Shown here piece after piece: positions 8,965 to 16,523 of a stretch of DNA of 64,000 nucleotides (positions are counted from its first letter, which is position 1; every line of letters begins with the position of its first letter). The position numbers were made by a program, and so were the translations under genes. The stretch is from Alistipes muris (GTDB taxonomy: Bacteria; Bacteroidota; Bacteroidia; Bacteroidales; Rikenellaceae): assembly GCF_943193205.1 (NCBI RefSeq), contig NZ_CALPDD010000002.1:62001-126000 (forward strand), written 5' to 3'. A model generated the notes under the pieces. The model was not told the DNA's origin and made no database searches. It was given only the letters and a program-made list of their open reading frames with translations.

Positions 8965-10494
8965 ATGAAAAAGCTACTATTCACCGTACTTTGCGCCGCG
9001 GCGCTGGCAGGCTGCAACAGCCGCACGGCCATCCCCTACGGCGGGACCGTCACCCTGAGCGAAGAGGTGCTGCGCGACAAAATCAAGGGCGGCTGGGCCG
9101 GGCAGACCATCGGCTGCACCTTCGGCGGCCCCACCGAATTCAAGTACAAGGGCGGCATCATCCACGACGAGGTGCAGTTCGTGTGGTACGACGACTACGC
9201 CTGGGACACCTTCATGGAGGACCCGGGGCTTTACGACGACGTCTACATGGACCTCACGTTCGTCGAGGTGATGGCCCGCGACGGCATCGACGCTCCGGCC
9301 GAGAACTACGCGCTGGCTTTCGCCAATGCCGACTACAAGCTCTGGCACGCCAACCAGGCGGCGCGCTACAACATCCTCCACGGCATCATGCCCCCCGCCT
9401 CGGGCCACTGGAAGAACAATCCCCACGCCGACGACATCGACTTCCAGATCGAAGCCGACTTCATCGGAATGCTCACGCCGGGCATGCCCTCCAGCGGCAC
9501 GGCCCTGTGCGACCGCATCGGCCACATCATGAACTGCGGCGACGGCTACTACGGCGGGGTCTACATCGGGGCCCTCTACTCGCTGGCGTTCGTCTGCGAC
9601 GACATCGAAACGCTGGTCACCGAAGCGCTCCGCACCATCCCGGCCGAGAGCCGCTACCACCGCTGCATCGCCGACGTCATCGGCCTGTGGCGCACCTACC
9701 CCGACGACTGGCACCGCTGCTGGTTAGAGACCGAAAAACGCTACGGATTTGAAAAAGGGTGCCCCGAAGGCATTTTCAACGGATTCAACATCGACGCCGT
9801 CATCAACTCGGCCTATGTGGTCATCGGCCTGCTCTACGGCGAGGGCGATTTCTTCCGCACGATGGACATCGCCACACGCTGCGGGCAGGATTCGGACTGC
9901 AACCCCGCTTCGGCGGCGGGCATTCTGGGCGTCATGCAGGGCTACGAGGCGATTCCCGACAAGTGGAAACCCGCCATCGAGAAGTGCGAGAATATCGACT
10001 TCCCCTACACCTCCATTTCGCTCAGGCGCATCTACGACCTCAATCTTCAGCTGCTGACCGAGTTCGTCCTGCGCGACGGCGGTTCGGTCGCCGACGGGCA
10101 GTACACCATCCGGCTGCAGGAGCCGCAGACCGTGCCCTACGAAGAATCGTTCGAGGGCATCCGGCCCGTCGAGCGCCGCGTGCTCAAGCGTCAGTTCAAC
10201 GATTCGCTGACGCTCCGTTTCACGGGCAACAGCGTGGTGGTCATGGGACAGATTACGCGCGTCAACCTCACCGACCAGCCCTATACGGCCCGCATCGAAT
10301 GTTCCATCGACGGCCGGGTGGTCGAGACGACCGAAATGCCCTACGACTACATCAAGCGCAAGTACGACATCTTCTACACCTACTGCCTGCCCGAGAACGG
10401 GGAGCACGAGCTGACGCTGCGGGTGCTCAACCCCAGCCCGGACTACGTGGTGGAGGCCAAGGAAATGGTCGTCTATGAACAAGAACAAGCATAA
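8965..10494 (+). CDS. ADP-ribosylglycohydrolase-family lipoprotein (ARH-3)
   Basis: This 509-residue lipoprotein (lipobox Cys17, ALAGC) starts 4 bp after ARH-2. It shares with ARH-2 the full set of motifs: LRDKIKGGWAGQTIGCTFGG, GLYDDVYMDLTFVE, HADDIDFQIEADFIG, and CGQDSDCNPASAAGILG with its metal-ligand Asp residues. A C-terminal beta domain (about 380-505) matches that of ARH-2. The pair thus looks like a duplication within the locus, with divergence that may reflect different substrates. All expected metal-binding Asp positions that can be judged by eye are present, so it is probably active. Confidence 0.88.
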   Translation: MKKLLFTVLCAAALAGCNSRTAIPYGGTVTLSEEVLRDKIKGGWAGQTIGCTFGGPTEFKYKGGIIHDEVQFVWYDDYAWDTFMEDPGLYDDVYMDLTFVEVMARDGIDAPAENYALAFANADYKLWHANQAARYNILHGIMPPASGHWKNNPHADDIDFQIEADFIGMLTPGMPSSGTALCDRIGHIMNCGDGYYGGVYIGALYSLAFVCDDIETLVTEALRTIPAESRYHRCIADVIGLWRTYPDDWHRCWLETEKRYGFEKGCPEGIFNGFNIDAVINSAYVVIGLLYGEGDFFRTMDIATRCGQDSDCNPASAAGILGVMQGYEAIPDKWKPAIEKCENIDFPYTSISLRRIYDLNLQLLTEFVLRDGGSVADGQYTIRLQEPQTVPYEESFEGIRPVERRVLKRQFNDSLTLRFTGNSVVVMGQITRVNLTDQPYTARIECSIDGRVVETTEMPYDYIKRKYDIFYTYCLPENGEHELTLRVLNPSPDYVVEAKEMVVYEQEQA

Positions 10495-10498
10495 ACCC

Positions 10499-12055
10499 AT
10501 GCGTATGAATCTGCTGGCCATCCTCGCCCTCGGCCTGGCCCTCGCGGGCGGCTGCGGCGAGAAGGAGCGCGCACTGCCCCCGGCGCCCGACAAGTTCGTC
10601 CGCTACGCCTGCGAAATCGGCGTGCGGAGCGAAATCCTCGGGCAGAACGTCCAGACAGCCGTGCTGCTGCCCCGGGACTACCTGTCCAACCCCGAGCGCC
10701 GCTACGGCGTGGTCTACCTGCTCCACGGGCTGGGCGACACGCACAAGTCGTGGAACGACCAATGGCTGCGCATCGAGAACACCGTGGCCCAATGCGAAGC
10801 CGCCGGGCTCGGCGACATGATCTACGTCATGCCCTCCGGCTTCCGCTCCTACTACGTGAACCGTCTCGACGGCAATTTCGACTACATGCAAATGTTCGCC
10901 GAGGAGCTGGTGCCCTATGTCGACAGGACCTACCGGACCCTCGCCGACCGCGGCCACCGCGCCGTGGTGGGCTATTCGATGGGCGGCTTCGGAGCGATGA
11001 TTCTGCCCTCGTGCCACCCCGAATTGTTCTCGGTGTCGGTGCCGCTGAGCATGTCGTTCCGCACCGACGAGCAGTACATGTCCGAACCCGCTTCGGGCTG
11101 GGATTCGCAGTGGGGCGCCATCTTCGGCGGCAAGGGGCTGGCCGGAGAGGCGCGCCTGACCGACTACTACAAGGCCCACTGCCCGTTCTACATGTTCACC
11201 CGCGAAAACGCCGCACAATATGCCGATGTGGCCTATTACTTGGACTGCGGCGACGACGAGGAACAGCTTCTGGTCGCCAACGACCGGCTGCACGGCCAGC
11301 TGCGCGACATCGGCTTCGCCCACGAATACCGCGTCCGCAACGGCGCCCACACGGGCGACTACTGGCACGGGGCGATGCCCGAGGTGCTGCGCTTCATCGA
11401 CTGCCGTTTCAACGGCCGTGCGTTCGAGGCCCCGGCGCGTAACACCTACACGCCCCACAAGGCGACCCGCCGCACGGCCGAACTGGCCGGGGTGCAGGCC
11501 GAGGTCTTCACTCCCTCGGACTACGATCCGCAGCGCAGCTACACGGCGCTCTATCTGCTGCACGACGGCACGCTGCCGCTCACGCCCGACGAGTGCTTAA
11601 ACGTTTTAGCAACCACTCAGAACGCCAAGCCGTTCGTGCTGGTCGCAGCCGACGCATCGGCCGCCGGCTTCCCGCTGGAGGAGTTCATCGCCGCGGCCGA
11701 AGAAGCGTTCGCCCTCGGTGCGGACAGCGAACACCGCCTGTGCATCGCCGCGGGAGAAGCGGGACGGACGGCCTATGCCGCCACGGCTGCGAAGTCGCCG
11801 TTCAACGCGCTGTTCCTGCTCGATGCAGCCTCGGACCCCGAGACGGCCCCGTCGCCCGAAGTCTTCTACTTCATCGCGCTGACCGACGAGGGACGCAACT
11901 ACGGCCCGGCGAACCGGCTCTATGAAACCTGCCACGCGCAGGGAATCGGCTTCGAGTACCGCGTCGCAGACGGCACCCCGGCCGATGCGGGAGCGGCGGA
12001 ACGCTGCCTGGAAGCCATGCGCCCGACCCTCGGCGAGAAAATCCGAATCCAATAA
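10499..12055 (+). CDS. Esterase lipoprotein: active esterase domain plus degenerate second esterase-like domain
   Basis: This is probably an exported carbohydrate- or acyl-esterase of the esterase D/feruloyl esterase type. The start at 10499 follows the ARH-3 stop by 4 bp and gives a lipoprotein signal with lipobox ALAGGC (Cys19); an ATG at 10475 is inside ARH-3. Residues about 30-315 form an alpha/beta hydrolase with VVYLLHGLGDTHKSW, the nucleophile elbow GYSMGGFG and a late His in NGAHTGDYW. Residues about 330-515 repeat the fold (VQAEVFTPSDYDPQRSYTAL), but the elbow position reads AAGEAGRTA with no Ser, so this half is likely non-catalytic. The gene contains the operator-like palindrome at 11594-11611. 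Confidence 0.8.
   Translation: MRMNLLAILALGLALAGGCGEKERALPPAPDKFVRYACEIGVRSEILGQNVQTAVLLPRDYLSNPERRYGVVYLLHGLGDTHKSWNDQWLRIENTVAQCEAAGLGDMIYVMPSGFRSYYVNRLDGNFDYMQMFAEELVPYVDRTYRTLADRGHRAVVGYSMGGFGAMILPSCHPELFSVSVPLSMSFRTDEQYMSEPASGWDSQWGAIFGGKGLAGEARLTDYYKAHCPFYMFTRENAAQYADVAYYLDCGDDEEQLLVANDRLHGQLRDIGFAHEYRVRNGAHTGDYWHGAMPEVLRFIDCRFNGRAFEAPARNTYTPHKATRRTAELAGVQAEVFTPSDYDPQRSYTALYLLHDGTLPLTPDECLNVLATTQNAKPFVLVAADASAAGFPLEEFIAAAEEAFALGADSEHRLCIAAGEAGRTAYAATAAKSPFNALFLLDAASDPETAPSPEVFYFIALTDEGRNYGPANRLYETCHAQGIGFEYRVADGTPADAGAAERCLEAMRPTLGEKIRIQ
11594..11611 (+). promoter_or_regulatory. Operator-like palindrome, copy 2 (inside esterase codons)
   Basis: TGCTTAAACGTTTTAGCA, followed by ACC. It is palindromic except for one base pair. 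In the reading frame it gives C-L-N-V-L-A with both Leu as TTA, in the same codon phase as copy 1. Confidence 0.5.
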
Positions 12056-12081
12056 AAAACCACCTAAAAAATCTATCGGCT

Positions 12082-13092
12082 ATGTTTATCGTTGAAAGCT
12101 ATTCCCTGGCCATCGTGTTCTGCTTCGTCACGATGCTGTGCTGGGGCTCGTGGGGCAACACCCAGAAGCTGGCCCAGAAAAGCTGGCGCTACGAACTCTT
12201 CTATTGGGACTATGTCATCGGCATGGTGCTGGCGGCCCTGCTGCTGGGTCTGACGATGGGCAGCACGGGCGACGCAGGACGCAGTTTCCTGGCCGACCTC
12301 GGGCAGGCGTCGGGCCGAAGCATCGGCTGGGTCGTGCTGGGCGGCGTGATATTCAACGCCTCGAACATCCTGCTCTCGGCATCAACCGCGCTGGCGGGCA
12401 TGTCGGTAGCCTTCCCGCTGGGCGTAGGGCTGGCGCTGGTGCTGGGCGTCGTCATCAACTACGCAGGCCAGCCCTCGGGCAACCCGGTGCTGCTTTTTGC
12501 GGGCGTGGCGCTGGTCGTGGCGGCCATCATCTGCAACGGCATCGCCTCGGGCATGCACCAGCGCAACAGCGGTACGGCGGCCAAGACCAACACCCGCGGA
12601 CTGCTGCTGGCGGCCGCGGCGGGTATCCTGATGTCGTTCTTCTTCCGCTGCGTGGTCAAGGGCATGGCCGTCGACAACTTCGCAGCCCCGACCCCGGGCA
12701 TGATGACCCCCTATTCGGCCATCTTCGTCTTCTCGCTGGGCGTGCTGGCGAGCAACCTGCTCTTCAACACGCTGGTCATGCGCTATCCGTTTGCGGGCGA
12801 ACGCGTCCGCTACGCGGAATATTTCGGCGGCACGGCCAAGACCCACGGCGTAGGCATGCTGGGCGGCGCCATCTGGTGCCTGGGTTCGCTGGCAAGCTAC
12901 ATCGCCTCGGGCCCGGCCGGAACGGCCGTCTCCTACGGACTGGGGCAGGGCGCCACGATGGTGGCGGCGTTCTGGGGCGTCTTCATCTGGCGCGAATTCC
13001 GGGGCGGCACGCGCCGTGTGAACCTGCTCATCGCGCTGATGTTCGTGCTGTTCCTGACGGGGCTGGGGCTGATTATCCTGGCCGGCAACTAA
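12082..13092 (+). CDS. Inner-membrane sugar permease of the GRP/ureide-permease type (RusT-like)
   Basis: The 336-residue protein has about ten hydrophobic segments in two repeats and opens with the family-typical stretch AIVFCFVTMLCWGSWGNTQK. It belongs to the glucose/ribose porter and ureide-permease superfamily, often mis-annotated as a drug exporter. It lies 26 bp after the esterase on the same strand. The last gene of the rus locus in Bacteroides is, as I recall, also a permease of this kind, so ribose import to the cytoplasm for the upstream ribokinase is the best inference. Substrate specificity is not visible in the sequence. Confidence 0.8.
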   Translation: MFIVESYSLAIVFCFVTMLCWGSWGNTQKLAQKSWRYELFYWDYVIGMVLAALLLGLTMGSTGDAGRSFLADLGQASGRSIGWVVLGGVIFNASNILLSASTALAGMSVAFPLGVGLALVLGVVINYAGQPSGNPVLLFAGVALVVAAIICNGIASGMHQRNSGTAAKTNTRGLLLAAAAGILMSFFFRCVVKGMAVDNFAAPTPGMMTPYSAIFVFSLGVLASNLLFNTLVMRYPFAGERVRYAEYFGGTAKTHGVGMLGGAIWCLGSLASYIASGPAGTAVSYGLGQGATMVAAFWGVFIWREFRGGTRRVNLLIALMFVLFLTGLGLIILAGN

Positions 13093-13135
13093 CGACCACG
13101 ACACTTCATTCACTAACCTAATAAAACAAAAAGCC

Positions 13136-13879
13136 ATGAAAAAACTCTTTTCGGCATTCGCCGCCCTGCTGATGGGTGCGGCCGCCATGGTCTCGTGCAA
13201 CGACAGCAACGATAACGGAGGGGGGGGGAACGGGCCCCAAGGACCTCAATACCGGGTTAAAACCTACTCGCTGGTAGGCGACGGCTGGGCCGACGTTTAC
13301 CAATACACCTACGACAGCGAGGGCCGTGTGACCCACATCTACCGCGAAGAAGGCAAGGACTACACCCTTGTCTACGACGGCAGCAAAATCACGATGACCA
13401 ACTCGGGCAACCGCTACGCCGAAATGGAACTCGGCGCGAACGGCTATGTGGCCAAGATGACCGACGAATGGGACGACGTCCGCGAATACGCCTACGACGC
13501 CAAGGGCCACATGACCCAAATCAAGAAGAACGGCGAGGTCGTGTCGGAAATCGCCTGGGAGCAGGAATGTCTCGTAACGTGGACCCGCACCCGCGACGGC
13601 GAACTCCAGACCAAGAACCACACCTACACGGGCACGCCCAACACCAACCGCATCTTCAACATCCACAGCGAAGCCTCCGACCCGAGCCGCTGGCTCTACG
13701 AGACAGGACTGTTCGGCAAACCGTCGGTCTACCTGTGCGAATCGAGCAAGTGGGCCCACTCCGACGTATCGGCCGTCTACACCTACGACACGGACGACAA
13801 CGGCTGCGTAGTGAAAGAAAACAAGAACTACGGCGGCGAAATGGAGTACTTCGAGTACACGTGGGAGAAGATCGAGTAA
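13136..13879 (+). CDS. Small surface/periplasmic lipoprotein with RHS-like YTYDSEGR repeats (DUF4595-like)
   Basis: The 247-residue protein has a lipoprotein signal (lipobox MVSC, Cys21) and then a low-complexity NDSNDNGGGGNG linker encoded by a nine-G run (13220-13228). Repeated beta-hairpin motifs such as YTYDSEGRVTHI, YAYDAKGHMTQI and YTYDTDDNGCVV resemble RHS/YD repeats and the DUF4595 lipoproteins of Bacteroidota. It follows the permease by 43 bp and precedes a terminator, so it is probably the last gene of the operon. No enzymatic function is apparent; a ligand-binding or structural role is only a guess. Confidence 0.7.
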   Translation: MKKLFSAFAALLMGAAAMVSCNDSNDNGGGGNGPQGPQYRVKTYSLVGDGWADVYQYTYDSEGRVTHIYREEGKDYTLVYDGSKITMTNSGNRYAEMELGANGYVAKMTDEWDDVREYAYDAKGHMTQIKKNGEVVSEIAWEQECLVTWTRTRDGELQTKNHTYTGTPNTNRIFNIHSEASDPSRWLYETGLFGKPSVYLCESSKWAHSDVSAVYTYDTDDNGCVVKENKNYGGEMEYFEYTWEKIE

Positions 13880-13891
13880 AACGATTTAGCA
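13874..13891 (+). promoter_or_regulatory. Operator-like palindrome, copy 3 (overlapping a stop codon)
   Basis: GAGTAAAACGATTTAGCA, followed by ACC. The TAA stop of the lipoprotein gene forms part of the left arm. The right arm ATTTAGCAACC is identical to copy 1. Confidence 0.5.
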
Positions 13892-13905
13892 ACCCCCATG
13901 AAGCA

Positions 13906-13938
13906 CCGGCCGCCCCTTGCAGGGCGGCCGGAATTTTT
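13906..13938 (+). terminator. Rho-independent terminator of the ribose-type operon
   Basis: Inverted repeat CCGGCCGCCC / GGGCGGCCGG followed by AATTTTT. It sits 27 bp after the lipoprotein stop. Confidence 0.85.
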
Positions 13939-13996
13939 GCGGAGGGGCCTTTAGCAGGGTGGGTGGGCCCGGCTGCGGATTTTTTCGGCGGCGGCC

Positions 13997-14028
13997 TTTG
14001 GGGCGGAGCGGGATTTGCACTACCTTTG
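13997..14028 (+). promoter_or_regulatory. Bacteroidota promoter directly abutting the DedA-type gene
   Basis: TTTG at 13997-14000, 20 bp spacer, TACCTTTG at 14021-14028. The expected start of transcription coincides with the ATG at 14033, so the message may be leaderless. Confidence 0.7.
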
Positions 14029-14032
14029 GGCC

Positions 14033-14491
14033 ATGGAGACGCTGACGCAGATATTGGTCGACTGGGGCTACGGAGGACTTTTCGTGGCGGCGGCGATTGC
14101 AGGCAGCGTCGTGCCGTTCAGCTCGGAAGCGGTGCTGGCAGTGCTGCTGGGCATGGGCGCCGACCCACTGGGGTGCCTGGCTGCGGCATCGGCGGGCAAC
14201 ACGCTGGGCGGCATGACGTGCTACTGGATCGGCACGCTGGGCCGCACGGAATGGATTGCGAAGTTAGGAGTGAGCACCCGCCAACTGGCCCGGGCCCGGA
14301 AATTCATGGCGGGCCGCGGCGCCATGATGGGCTTCTTCGGCTTTCTGCCCGTCATAGGCGAAGCGATCGCCGTGATGCTGGGGCTCATGCGCGCGAACCC
14401 GTGGACAACGGGCGGCGCGATGCTGGCGGGCAAGACACTGCGCTATCTGGCCGTCGTACTCTCGTACAAAGGAATCGTCTTGCTTTTCTGA
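14033..14491 (+). CDS. DedA/SNARE-associated (YqaA-type) inner membrane protein
   Basis: The 152-residue protein has an N-terminal hydrophobic segment (GYGGLFVAAAIAGSVVPFSSEAV is its core, about residues 12-34), a second one near residues 45-65 and two more toward the C-terminus, with the family motif FGFLPVIGEAIAVMLG. DedA-superfamily proteins are implicated in lipid-carrier or phospholipid flipping. I chose the ATG at 14033 over an in-frame ATG at 14015 because the promoter -7 box lies between them. The next gene follows after 4 bp. Confidence 0.8.
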   Translation: METLTQILVDWGYGGLFVAAAIAGSVVPFSSEAVLAVLLGMGADPLGCLAAASAGNTLGGMTCYWIGTLGRTEWIAKLGVSTRQLARARKFMAGRGAMMGFFGFLPVIGEAIAVMLGLMRANPWTTGGAMLAGKTLRYLAVVLSYKGIVLLF

Positions 14492-14495
14492 CCCT

Positions 14496-14945
14496 ATGGA
14501 AACCCGGATACTGAAAACCGACACCCCGCCGTGGGAACTGCTTCTGCTGGGCGACGAATCGCCCGAATCGGTGGCCGACTACATCGACCGCGGCGACTGC
14601 TACGTAGCCACGGCCGAGGGGCGGACCGTAGGAGTGTGCATGCTGATACGCACCCACCCGTTCACGGCCGAAATCGTCAACCTGGCGGTCGACCCGGCCT
14701 ACCAACGCCGCGGCATCGGCACCGACCTGATATTCCATGCGCTGCGGGTGACGCGGGAAGCGGGCTGCCGCCGCATCGAAATCGCGACGGGCAGCGTCGA
14801 AAACGGCCCGCTGCGCCTCTACCGCTCGTTCGGATTCGAGCCCGTGGAAACCGAACGCGACTACTTCCCGAAATACTACCCGTCCCCCATCGTCGAAGCG
14901 GGCGAAGAATGCCGCGACCTGGTGCGCCTGCGGATGGAACTCTGA
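14496..14945 (+). CDS. GNAT-family N-acetyltransferase
   Basis: This 149-residue protein has the GNAT fold: beta4 VNLAVDPAYQRRGIG contains the acetyl-CoA pyrophosphate-binding R-x-x-G-x-G, followed by LYRSFGFEPVETERDYF. The substrate cannot be told. It lies 4 bp after the DedA-type gene and 4 bp before the DUF5131 gene, so the three are one transcription unit. Confidence 0.85.
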   Translation: METRILKTDTPPWELLLLGDESPESVADYIDRGDCYVATAEGRTVGVCMLIRTHPFTAEIVNLAVDPAYQRRGIGTDLIFHALRVTREAGCRRIEIATGSVENGPLRLYRSFGFEPVETERDYFPKYYPSPIVEAGEECRDLVRLRMEL

Positions 14946-14949
14946 ACCT

Positions 14950-15681
14950 ATGGCCGCAGCGTGGAACCCGTGGCACGGATGCCGCAAGGCGAGCGAAGGC
15001 TGCCGCAACTGCTATGTCTACCGGCAGGATGCGCAACACGCCCTCGACAGCAGCGAAGCCCGCAAGACGGCGGCTTTCAACCTGCCGGTACGCCGCAGCC
15101 GCGACGGCCGCTTCAAAATCGCGGCGGGCGAACGGGTCTACACGTGCTTCACGTCGGACTTCCTGCTGGAAGAAGCCGACGCCTGGCGCCCCGAAGCGTG
15201 GACAATGATGCGCCTGCGCCATGACCTGCGGTTCATGTTCTTCACGAAACGAATCGAACGGCTGCGCGAAACGCTGCCGCCGGACTGGGGCGAGGGCTAC
15301 GAAAACGTGACGGTCGGCTGCACGGTGGAGAACCAGGAGATGGCCGAACGACGGCTTCCCTGCTTTCTTGAAACACCGATCCGCCACCGGGTAATCGTTT
15401 GTGCACCCCTGCTGGGGCCGCTGGACCTCAAGCCGTGGCTGACGCCCGCCATCGAAGAAGTGTCGGTCGGCGGCGAATCGGGGCCCGAAGCACGAATCTG
15501 CGACTACGACTGGGTGCTTGCCGTCCGCCAGCAATGCGTCGAAGCGGAAATACCGTTCTGGTACCATCAGACGGGCGCACGGCTTCTGAAAGAGGGCCGT
15601 CTGTACCGCATCCGCCGCGAATACCAACACGCACAGGCCCGCAAGGCAGGGATAGACTACAAGATAACGGACAGAGAATAA
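14950..15681 (+). CDS. DUF5131 (phage Gp37/Gp68-like) radical-SAM-type protein
   Basis: The 243-residue protein begins WNPWHGCRKASEGCRNCYVY, the Cys pattern that defines the DUF5131/Gp37-Gp68 family, thought to bind an iron-sulfur cluster and related to radical SAM enzymes. Further family segments are FMFFTKRIERL, GCTVENQEMAERRL and SVGGESGPEARICDYDWV. Members occur in both phages and cellular genomes; no other phage gene is near. The reaction is unknown to me. It is the third gene of a DedA-GNAT-DUF5131 unit. Confidence 0.82.
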   Translation: MAAAWNPWHGCRKASEGCRNCYVYRQDAQHALDSSEARKTAAFNLPVRRSRDGRFKIAAGERVYTCFTSDFLLEEADAWRPEAWTMMRLRHDLRFMFFTKRIERLRETLPPDWGEGYENVTVGCTVENQEMAERRLPCFLETPIRHRVIVCAPLLGPLDLKPWLTPAIEEVSVGGESGPEARICDYDWVLAVRQQCVEAEIPFWYHQTGARLLKEGRLYRIRREYQHAQARKAGIDYKITDRE

Positions 15682-15758
15682 TGACGGTTGGCTCCGGAAC
15701 ACTCTGCCTTTCCGGATTCCCGACCCAGGGAATCCCGAACCCTCGGCATCCCCCCCCC

Positions 15759-15801
15759 AAAAAAACAAAAAGGCGAAAAGTGCCTGCGCACCTTTCGCCT
15801 A
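15759..15801 (-). terminator. Terminator of the ferritin gene
   Basis: AGGCGAAA...TTTCGCCT hairpin (15771-15800). On the minus strand it is followed by TTTTTGTTTTTTT, and beyond that lies the nine-C run at 15750-15758. Confidence 0.8.
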
Positions 15802-15823
15802 TGACCTTTCAACGGGCCGGGGC

Positions 15824-16348
15824 TTAATCTTCGGCCGAAGCGAGCGGCGAGGGCACCGAATAAACCCGTGCGGCCAACTCCTTGTCGAGCATATACAAGC
15901 CGAACTTGTTGCCCTCGACGGCCTCGAACGACTGAATCATGCCGCGGGCGTTCTCCTCCTCCTCGATCTGCTCGTCGATGAACCAAACGAGCTTATTGGA
16001 CGAAGCGAAATCGCGGTCCTCGGCAGCGATGGCCGCCAGGTTGTGAATCATGGCGGTGACCTTTTTCTCGTGCTCCAACGTGTCCTTGAACATGTCGAGG
16101 GGCGACGCCCACGAAGTACGCACCTCGGCGATAGGCGACAACTTAACCTCGGCGTCGCGAGAGAGGAGGTAGTTCATGAAGATACGGGCATGGTCCTGCT
16201 CCTCGCGGAACTGGATGTAGAACCAATTGGCGACCCCCTTGAAACCCTTGTTCTCGGCGTCGAGCGACATGGAGAGATAGAGGTAGGCCGACCACAGCTC
16301 GGCATTGATCTGCGCATTGAGCGCGTCGTGCAACTTCTTGCTTAACAT
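15824..16348 (-). CDS. ftnA: Ferritin (iron storage, ferroxidase type)
   Basis: This 174-residue non-haem ferritin oxidises and stores iron in a 24-mer shell. The ferroxidase residues Glu17, Glu50, His53 (EEQDHARIF) and Glu94 are at the canonical positions when translation starts at MLSKKLHDALNAQ. A longer in-frame extension to 16429 reaches past the promoter -7 box at 16388-16395 and is rejected as the start. The gene stands alone, with its own promoter and terminator. Confidence 0.94.
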   Translation of the reverse strand: MLSKKLHDALNAQINAELWSAYLYLSMSLDAENKGFKGVANWFYIQFREEQDHARIFMNYLLSRDAEVKLSPIAEVRTSWASPLDMFKDTLEHEKKVTAMIHNLAAIAAEDRDFASSNKLVWFIDEQIEEEENARGMIQSFEAVEGNKFGLYMLDKELAARVYSVPSPLASAED

Positions 16349-16387
16349 AATGGTATGGTTTGGAATTGTCCGGAATATTATGTTCGG

Positions 16388-16395
16388 CAAAGATA
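16388..16395 (-). promoter_or_regulatory. -7 box of the ferritin promoter
   Basis: TATCTTTG on the minus strand, 40 bp upstream of the ferritin ATG. The -33 box is poor. Confidence 0.5.
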
Positions 16396-16523
16396 CGACA
16401 GAATACGCGATGTTGGCACGAAAAACCAATCATATTAACCGATGCGGCCATAAGAAACGCCTATAACGCCCTGCGCCCGCCATTCCGGGAGGGAAAGCGG
16501 GCGCGAGAAAAAACGGCGGACGG

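Noticed and set aside
12082..13092. Multidrug exporter (a common automatic label for this permease type)
   Set aside because: The start motif CWGSWGNTQK and the position at the end of a ribose-type locus fit a sugar/ureide porter better.
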